From positions 3,603,713 through 3,667,712 of the forward strand of contig CM041201.1 in the NCBI GenBank assembly GCA_023078555.1: a DNA stretch of 64,000 nucleotides. Direction: 5' to 3'. The notes below the pieces were generated by a model. The model saw only the letters and a list, made by a program, of their open reading frames with translations, was not told where the DNA came from and ran no database searches. Each line of letters starts with the position of its first letter. Within the stretch, counting starts at the first letter, position 1. Below are positions 57,812-64,000 of the stretch, in pieces. The position numbers were made by a program, and so were the translations under genes. The DNA comes from Ulva prolifera. Its lineage: Eukaryota > Chlorophyta > Ulvophyceae > Ulvales > Ulvaceae.

Positions 57812-59846
57812 TTCTCCGGATTGAAGTAGCCGGCGAATATATGTCGTGTTGTTAGCTTGCTGTACTCGGTTCAGCAGCTCGAGTAGCCACGGAGATGCGC
57901 ATACTATGCCAACGTGAATGGAGAAAGCATCTATGACTCATCATTCGAGGCTATCCCACCATGTAATTTCTTGCGGTTGCCATAACACTTCTCCATGCTC
58001 CGTCGCCGAGATCGGACGACCCTCTACGAACAGTGCTCCATAGACGACAAAGTAGAAAATCGCAGCATATAATTCTTTCTCAAGCGCTTTATGCATCCTG
58101 CTACGTTGCGGTAGCATGGTCGCAAGGCTATCCGACCTGCACTACACGCCGCATGCATGGACTCAGTGGCAGGCCGGGGGGTGGCGTCGGCTTGATTTGT
58201 GGCTCGATTCATCTGAACTGGCGAAACTGGAGCCTATTGTTTTTTTTTTATTGTTGTACCGTCAGCGATCGCACCATTGTGTATGTACAGCGGCAGCAGC
58301 TCATCACATGAGGCCTGTTTTGTCAGCGCTGACATCTGGCATGCCCTGCCCGCACAGTAGTCGAGGTGCTGAAGCACGACTGGCGATGCTATTGCCTGCG
58401 GTATACACTGTACCTCATTTCGCGGCTCACCGGCAGATGACTTGCCAGCACTGCTATATGCACACACTGTCACCAGAACAAGCGACTTGAATAAGTCGAT
58501 CATCGTACAGAAATTGGTATAATCGAATGGCTAGGAAACATTCTTTGCAATCATGTGCAAGTCACAAGTTTATGTGTGCCTACACCGCCTTCGCACATGT
58601 ACAACCACTTAACCTCCTACAACATTCTGGTGCAGGCGAAGACGTGGACAGTACACCCCTGGGTGTCGTACGCGTGCACAGCAAATCAGAAGAAACACAA
58701 GCAGCCCAAACATACGCCTCACTTGATGGAGATTGCCGTGGCGAACTGAAATCAGACAGCCTGACACTCGAAGGTGAAGATATCACATCTTCATACCCCA
58801 TAAGACCCAGAATCCTTATTCCTCTGCTATATCTCCCGAAAATGATCAGTGCTTCAAGAATTTATTCATATAGATACTTGTTTGTTTGATCATGGTTTCA
58901 TCCTATTCGAGCCCATGGGAATCAGTGTTGGTGTCAACCAGGACTGCAAATTGCATCAGCCCTGTCACTATGTCAGTTCCAAACCTCAAACAATGCAAAA
59001 TAATTTATTTGTGGGGTGTTCGCAACACTGGCGTCCTTGGTAGGAAAGTTCAGACATATAGAGATGAAGTCCTAGCATGGATGTCATGAGGGACGAGCAG
59101 GTGGATCGAATGTTCCGAATGGACAAAAAAGGCAGTCTTCATGTCTGCTTTGTAGGTTCCGGTCGAGCTCGTGTCATAACCATTGCTCCGGGGTGATGAC
59201 GGTGTGCAAACCTGGCCTAGCTATGCAGGAAGAAAGCTCAACCTGAACAACCACTGCGATGATAGAAGTGAAACCAATACTACTGGACAGAAAGTATTGA
59301 GTCCTTTCCTATCCTTCAGCATTGTTGCCTATCATGCAAGGCACAACATGGCTTTTGACAGCGCAGTCTATCGGCGTAGAAGCAGAGACGACGCCGAACA
59401 TGTTCAGGGGGAACGTGTCCTCCTGAACAGGACGAAGATGAACTCCGGGACCAGTACGAGACGTTTTGACACAACAACAACTGTGGAAGTTCATGCACGG
59501 CTGTGGCTCGTGCGTTGATCAAAGGGCGCTAAAGGAGAGGCTTTGACCGGATACATATCTCCTCCTAACGATGATTCAGATTATTGTGATATGATGGGCG
59601 CTGGGGATTAGCTGTACTCTGTGTACCCTGTTCAACCAGTCGGTGTTAAGCTACAAGTACAGCTGGAAACTGCGGCTACAAGGGCGACGTCCATGACGTC
59701 AGTGTAGGCGCGTCTAGGCGTGCCTTGCAGCATGAACCACTCCGCCATTGCAGAAAGCCAAGGCCTGTCCTGTGAGGACCGTAAAGAGCCGTATGGGCAC
59801 TCTTCCGGTCTCTTTCGATTGCATCCCGGCTTACGACTGGGCAATC
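57812..59846. other. Intergenic region, coiled-coil gene / RPL17
   Basis: 2 kb between divergent genes; it includes both promoters. Plus-strand frames at 58527-58889 and 59183-59518 are open but show no domain. Composition is more AT-rich than the genes around it. RPL17 5' untranslated sequence probably begins near 59700. Confidence 0.4.
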
Positions 59847-61219
59847 ATGGCGAAGTACGGCAGGGAAATCGACGGCAAGGTCGCCAGGGCCAAGGGCTCG
59901 AACATGCGTGTTCACTTTAAGAACACGCGAGAGACCGCAAAGGCTATCAAGGGTATGCCTCTCAAGAAAGCCCAGGGATACCTCCAATCGGTGATCGAGA
60001 AGAAGCGCTGCATTGTCTTCCGCCGGTTCTGTGGCGGTGTTGGACGTACTCCGCTCGCAAAGAATGAAGGGTCAACCAATGGGCAGGTACGATATTTCGT
60101 GAGTGTTGTCTACTGTGTAAGCAGGTGGTATTGCGCCTGGCAAAGGAGCGGGTCTTGGAAATGCAGGGCCGCTTCCCCGAGAAATCGTGCCGCTTCCTGC
60201 TCGATCTTCTCAACAACGCAGCTTGGAATGCGGAGCAAAAGGCGCTTGACATGGACAATATGGAGGTAGCGCATGTTCAGGTACGCGAGCCTGTGTCTTT
60301 ACGGTGAATTCCAGAATTGTCCCTTATGGGCAAGGACCCATCATATTCAGTTCGCACATCAACGTTTCCGGATCTTCTACAGTGACATTGTTTGGTGATG
60401 GGGTAAATTGTGATGTTGACTGCACTGGCAAGGGTCAAGACGTATGCATGGTGTCTCACAAGTGCCAGCCAGCCGCTTGCCCGTGTGAGGGGCAGTTGAT
60501 CACACCGTCTGACTTTCGGTGTTGTTGTGCTGCCGTACCTTCTGAATTCCACCATAGCTGCGATGTCCGGTGGTAGGAGTTGTCATACTCAATGTGAACA
60601 TACTGGGGGAAGCCATTTCAGACACAGTGCCATAAGTGCTACAGTATTGTCTCGGGGGTAGCGGACATGTTGCTGGTTTTGTTTCAAGATCCAAGTTCTT
60701 GCACGCTCTTCAGTATTGAGGATTTGGGTAGCCGAATGATGTGAGAGCCAGGCCCATGTCAATGCTACGCGTGTCGCCAGCACTTGCAGGACAGCAGAGC
60801 TCAGAAGCCGTTAGAGCGGCTAATTTGTCCAGGCGCAAAATATTAATCAACACCATGGTGCTGGGTCAAACCCCATACCCCTGCATACGTTTGTTGGTGC
60901 CAAGCACACAGAACCTGTCTACCTGAGCACAATATGGACCTCAACCTCAGGAATCAAGCTTAGTCTTACAATTTTCGATGCGGTGGTCCTGCAGGTCAAT
61001 CAGGCACAGAAGCAGCGCCGCCGCACATACCGTGCACACGGACGCATCAACCCTTATATGTGCAGCCCCTCCCACATTGAATTGATTCTCAAGGAGAAGG
61101 AGGTTGCCGTGCCCGCTGAGAAACCACCACCTGGAAAGTTCAAGAGCCACACTGCTGCACGCAATCGTCGGCTCGGGAAGAAGATTCTCTCCAGCGGAAC
61201 AGCGTCTGCCGCCCAGTAA
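59847..61219 (+). CDS. RPL17: 60S ribosomal protein L17 (uL22)
   Basis: Cytosolic large-subunit protein lining the exit tunnel. Exons 59847-60086, 60167-60280 and 60995-61219, all phase 0, give 192 residues (human 184). It starts [20 protein letters not shown] and contains [77 protein letters not shown] and [20 protein letters not shown]. The C-terminal extension ([20 protein letters not shown]) differs from animals. The first exon frame stays open upstream, but ATG at 59847 matches the family start. The last exon and 3' UTR were copied to 44520-44870. Confidence 0.97.
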
Positions 61220-63199
61220 GCAGCCACATGTTGCTTAAGTGTGGCCTGGTTAAACCCTGCATTTAACCAGGCCTGATGAAGCGCCTGAGACACCATTCAG
61301 CTGTGCTCCATTGACTGCAATATGCGGCCAACGTCGGAGGCAAGTTGCCCCAACAGGTGAGCATGTAGTGCTACTTGACACGAGGCGGCCTCAGCAGGTG
61401 TGACCGTAGCAGTGACTCCTTGCAGGGGTGTGTATCCAGCTTCGGTCGTGGCTGTAAACCTTCTCGTTCAAATCTGCAATGCCAATGTTGCCTAGGCATG
61501 TCTCATATAGTGCACATCACAAATCATGTCTTTGTCTGTCGCATTGTTGTCCATACTTCTTGACTTCTTACTGTGCGTGTGAGGAAGCAGCGAAGTCTAG
61601 ATGCAAGCTCTTGACCGCATGACTGCAACACTTTTCAACGCTATGGGCAGTGATAGGTGTACATGTCAACCCATCAGCATCAAAGCAGTTGATGTACCTA
61701 ATCCGGTTCCGATGCGTGCATTATACATTTGGACTTCTGGATGTCACCAGAAATCAATGAAGCAACAACACTTTCTTTGTGTCATACACGACTGATCTTG
61801 CTTTGTTAATCCTGGACATGTTAATCATTCTCGATATTGGACGACTTTGAAATGTTGAGACCATTTGGATTCGACTCGATTGTGACAACAGGGAAGAATG
61901 ATTATTGCTTGCTTCTTGGCTGATTTCAGCTGGCAAATTGTGGATTGCCGAGATTTGCCAAATCATGCTACCATCGACATAAATGCCTCTCATAACGGAT
62001 AGATGTTTTAATAAATGCATACTTGGTAGTCTCGATATATGTCAGAACTCAATGAGACGAGTGTTCTTCTCACCAGTTCCGCCTTGGCGAGAGCCTTTTA
62101 TGGGTCAAGGTGATAAACAACACTCTTGTTTGAAGACATCTGTGTGGCTTATTCCAATCAGCGTAAAGGTTAGAGTGCAGTTTGGTCAGCCTGTTGTACC
62201 TTACATTGCACATTCCTATGACTGTTTGATATGTAAATTGGAGCAGTTAGGCTCAGAGGGACAGTTCTGAGGGCTGTAACAAAAGGGAGAAGTGTGTAAA
62301 GGGTGTGGGGCTCAAGTGTAAAGGGCTCAGAGTAAAGGGCCGGAAACTGCAAACGTTTCAAAGGTCGCAATTGAAACAGGCATAACGTTTTGGTGCTGAG
62401 CAGAGCTATGGCGTATTACAGGCGCTACGCGGACTTGTTGAATGCATGGTGCACATTCCAGTCAGACCACGATGCTTACGCCACGTCGCACTGGACATAC
62501 CGTAGTAAACGTAAAGAGTCGTTGATGTCCGTCCCAAAAAAGCTGAAAACGACGAAATTTTATTTTTGTCCCGTCCTGCGGACGGCAGAACGACGAACTG
62601 GGAAAGCAATGATTTGTGGTGTCCCAGGGTTCTCGTCGCTGGCGCGACGAGTCACAAAACAATGAAATCTATCCTGTCCCGGTGGATGCCAGTACAGCGA
62701 CAGCTAATTAATATTTATGGCTATCCTATGTCTATCGGTGCCGGTACGACAGCTGTACAAATATGATTGTCTCGTCACAAGCTTAATGCTGGCTGCATAT
62801 CGCCGAGCCGCAGAGTAAGACACACTGCACTACACATCAAGCAAAGGGCCTGTCAGACGCAACTCTTCGTCATCGATGGGCGTGTCGTCTGCTGTCAGCT
62901 CGGTTCTATCATCTACAATCAACATGAACTGCATCACGAGTCGTAGGGCTGTAAATTTAACATCTGGGGGCAGGGTTTAACGTTAATTAACAAAGCTAAA
63001 GTAAAATAAAAGTAAAATAGGCTAAAAAATCTTTACTTTAAACGTGTTTTAAACTAGTGTTTTCCTGCTTTACCAGTAAAACTGTTAAACATGTCGAGGA
63101 GGCAGTTTCGGCCAATGGCACGGCACAAACACGGCACAAACACGTCCACAGCCACCTAGATACACCTATTGCACCGCCTATCAATTATCTGCGTCTCCT
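61220..63199. other. AT-rich gene-poor region
   Basis: The first 150 bases are RPL17 3' UTR, shared with the pseudogene. After that, only short frames; near 62520-62660 there are several small GTC/GAC inverted repeats around GTCGCTGGCGCGACGA. No gene recognised. Confidence 0.4.
62997..63018 (+). repeat. AAAGTAAAATAAAAG repeat, left copy
   Basis: A 22-base A/T/G-only sequence that recurs without mismatch at 63960-63981 in direct orientation. The two copies flank the hAT-derived segment. Confidence 0.85.
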
Positions 63200-63706
63200 G
63201 AGCAACTTGACGACGATGGAGATGCTCCTAGGCTGTCAGACTGCAGGCCACATGCTACTGCACCCTCGTTCGAACAGAATTCTGGCACACCAGATCCAGA
63301 AGAGTCTTCCTCATACACTTCATCAACAAAACCAAGCAGACGTTCAAAACATCGAATTTCGTCAACAGCTGCATCATTATCGCCTAGGTGACGGAGGTTG
63401 ATTTTGGTGTACTATGGCGTTGCCAGCGTACTGCTTTTCATTGACCTTCTCTTGGAGGTCAAGTTGTCTAGAAATATATTCCACAGCCTCTCCACAGTTG
63501 CACAGCAGGGCTTCGCAGATATGATTTCAATGGCAGCTTCTCTCGAGCTCGGCAAACTTTTCAACAACACCACGAGACACAACATCAGTCGCAACTGGCT
63601 TTCTGCGCAGATTGGAGCCACCTACATCTGCCGAATCAGCCAGATTTGCCTCATCGGAACTTTCAGTCTCTTGCAGAGGTTCAGCAGGACGTTTGTCTTG
63701 TGCCAT
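63200..63706 (-). mobile_element. hAT-type DNA transposon remnant
   Basis: The minus-strand frame 63621-63412 reads AAIEIISAKPCCATVERLWN and FLDNLTSKRRSM, the hAT C-terminal dimerisation region (IxS..P..A.VER.WS..G.I...KR..L). The expected next motif (YTKINLRHLGDNDAAVDEI) follows in another frame after a TAG, so the coding sequence is broken by a shift there. A 59-codon frame starting at 63706 (MAQDKRPAEPLQETESSDEA) runs into the same area, and no catalytic DDE region or zinc finger is present, so the element has lost most of its middle. Whether 63706 is its original start is not known. Confidence 0.65.
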
Positions 63707-64000
63707 GTCTGGAAGTTGCTCACTGCCAAATCAGTGACAGGTGCACACGGGCTACGGAAACTGACTCCCACAGCATGAGCAGGCGCATAGCGACACGGAT
63801 TTAAGTACTAGGAGCCAGCAACAGGTGTGCTATGAGTTATATCATGACCACCGTGCTTTGTTAGTGATGTTTGTCCTGTGAGGTCGGTCAAAGCCATCAG
63901 AATGCAGCCCTTTTTGGCTTCAACTTTGGTTTTAAAGCAACCTTAAAGTTAAAATGCGTTAAAGTAAAATAAAAGTAAAATGACCCCTTTAAAGCCTCGA
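63707..64000. other. Right flank of the hAT remnant
   Basis: A T/A-rich tail with TTTAAAG-type motifs and the right copy of the 22-base repeat. Read in reverse, ACTTTAACG..TTTTAA resembles the left flank at 63033-63055, so the flanks are weakly inverted as well as carrying a direct repeat. Confidence 0.45.
63960..63981 (+). repeat. AAAGTAAAATAAAAG repeat, right copy
   Basis: Identical over 22 bases to 62997-63018, 963 bases away, direct orientation. Confidence 0.85.

Noticed and set aside
58527-59518. Plus-strand frames between the coiled-coil gene and RPL17
   Set aside because: Open but short, AT-influenced and without domain, splice or start context.
1-64000. CRISPR arrays, rRNA genes, operon-like gene clusters
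   Set aside because: No regularly spaced repeats with spacers, no rRNA similarity seen, and all supported genes are spliced eukaryotic genes.

Overview
This is nuclear DNA from a eukaryote with intron-rich genes, most likely a flagellated green alga or a close relative. The evidence for green lineage is a sulfotransferase/branched-chain-aminotransferase-like fusion of the land-plant type. The evidence for flagella is a dynein regulatory complex subunit (DRC5) next to NME7. Coding exons are GC-rich, introns mostly run 50-600 nt, many 5' splice sites read GTGCG, and 3' splice sites usually end in TGCAG. I rebuilt gene models by hand, requiring GT/AG borders, matching intron phases and family similarity. 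Most models close phase-perfectly, but none has transcript support.

Layout. 1-7416 (-): DNA polymerase eta, 3' end beyond the window, with a 3.4 kb repeat-filled intron. 7989-11993 (+): two tandem FIS1 mitochondrial/peroxisomal fission genes. 13590-18431 (+): sulfotransferase-BCAT-like fusion. 19038-21980 (-): DRC5, head-to-head with NME7 (+, 22475-24028). 24511-37064 (-): one very large gene, about 2,640 residues, with Trp-rich Sfi1-like helical repeats near the N-terminus. 37660-38931 (-): RBM42, divergent from ZMAT2/Snu23 (+, 39889-40702). 42079-43131 (-): NECAP endocytic adaptor. 43.2-46.8 kb: a degraded stretch with unidentified exons and an RPL17 3'-exon pseudogene. 46800-49407 (+): a conserved protein of unknown function (DUF6687-like). 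51691-53233 (-): small helical protein of unknown family. 54191-57811 (-): nine-exon coiled-coil protein. 59847-61219 (+): ribosomal protein L17 (uL22). 61.2-64 kb: AT-richer, gene-poor, with a remnant of a hAT DNA transposon.

Functional grouping: a motility/basal-body theme (DRC5, NME7, possibly the Sfi1-like giant), a spliceosome pair (RBM42 and ZMAT2, divergent), membrane dynamics (FIS1 pair, NECAP), and housekeeping (pol eta, RPL17). I found no convincing prokaryotic-style operon, CRISPR array, rRNA or complete tRNA.
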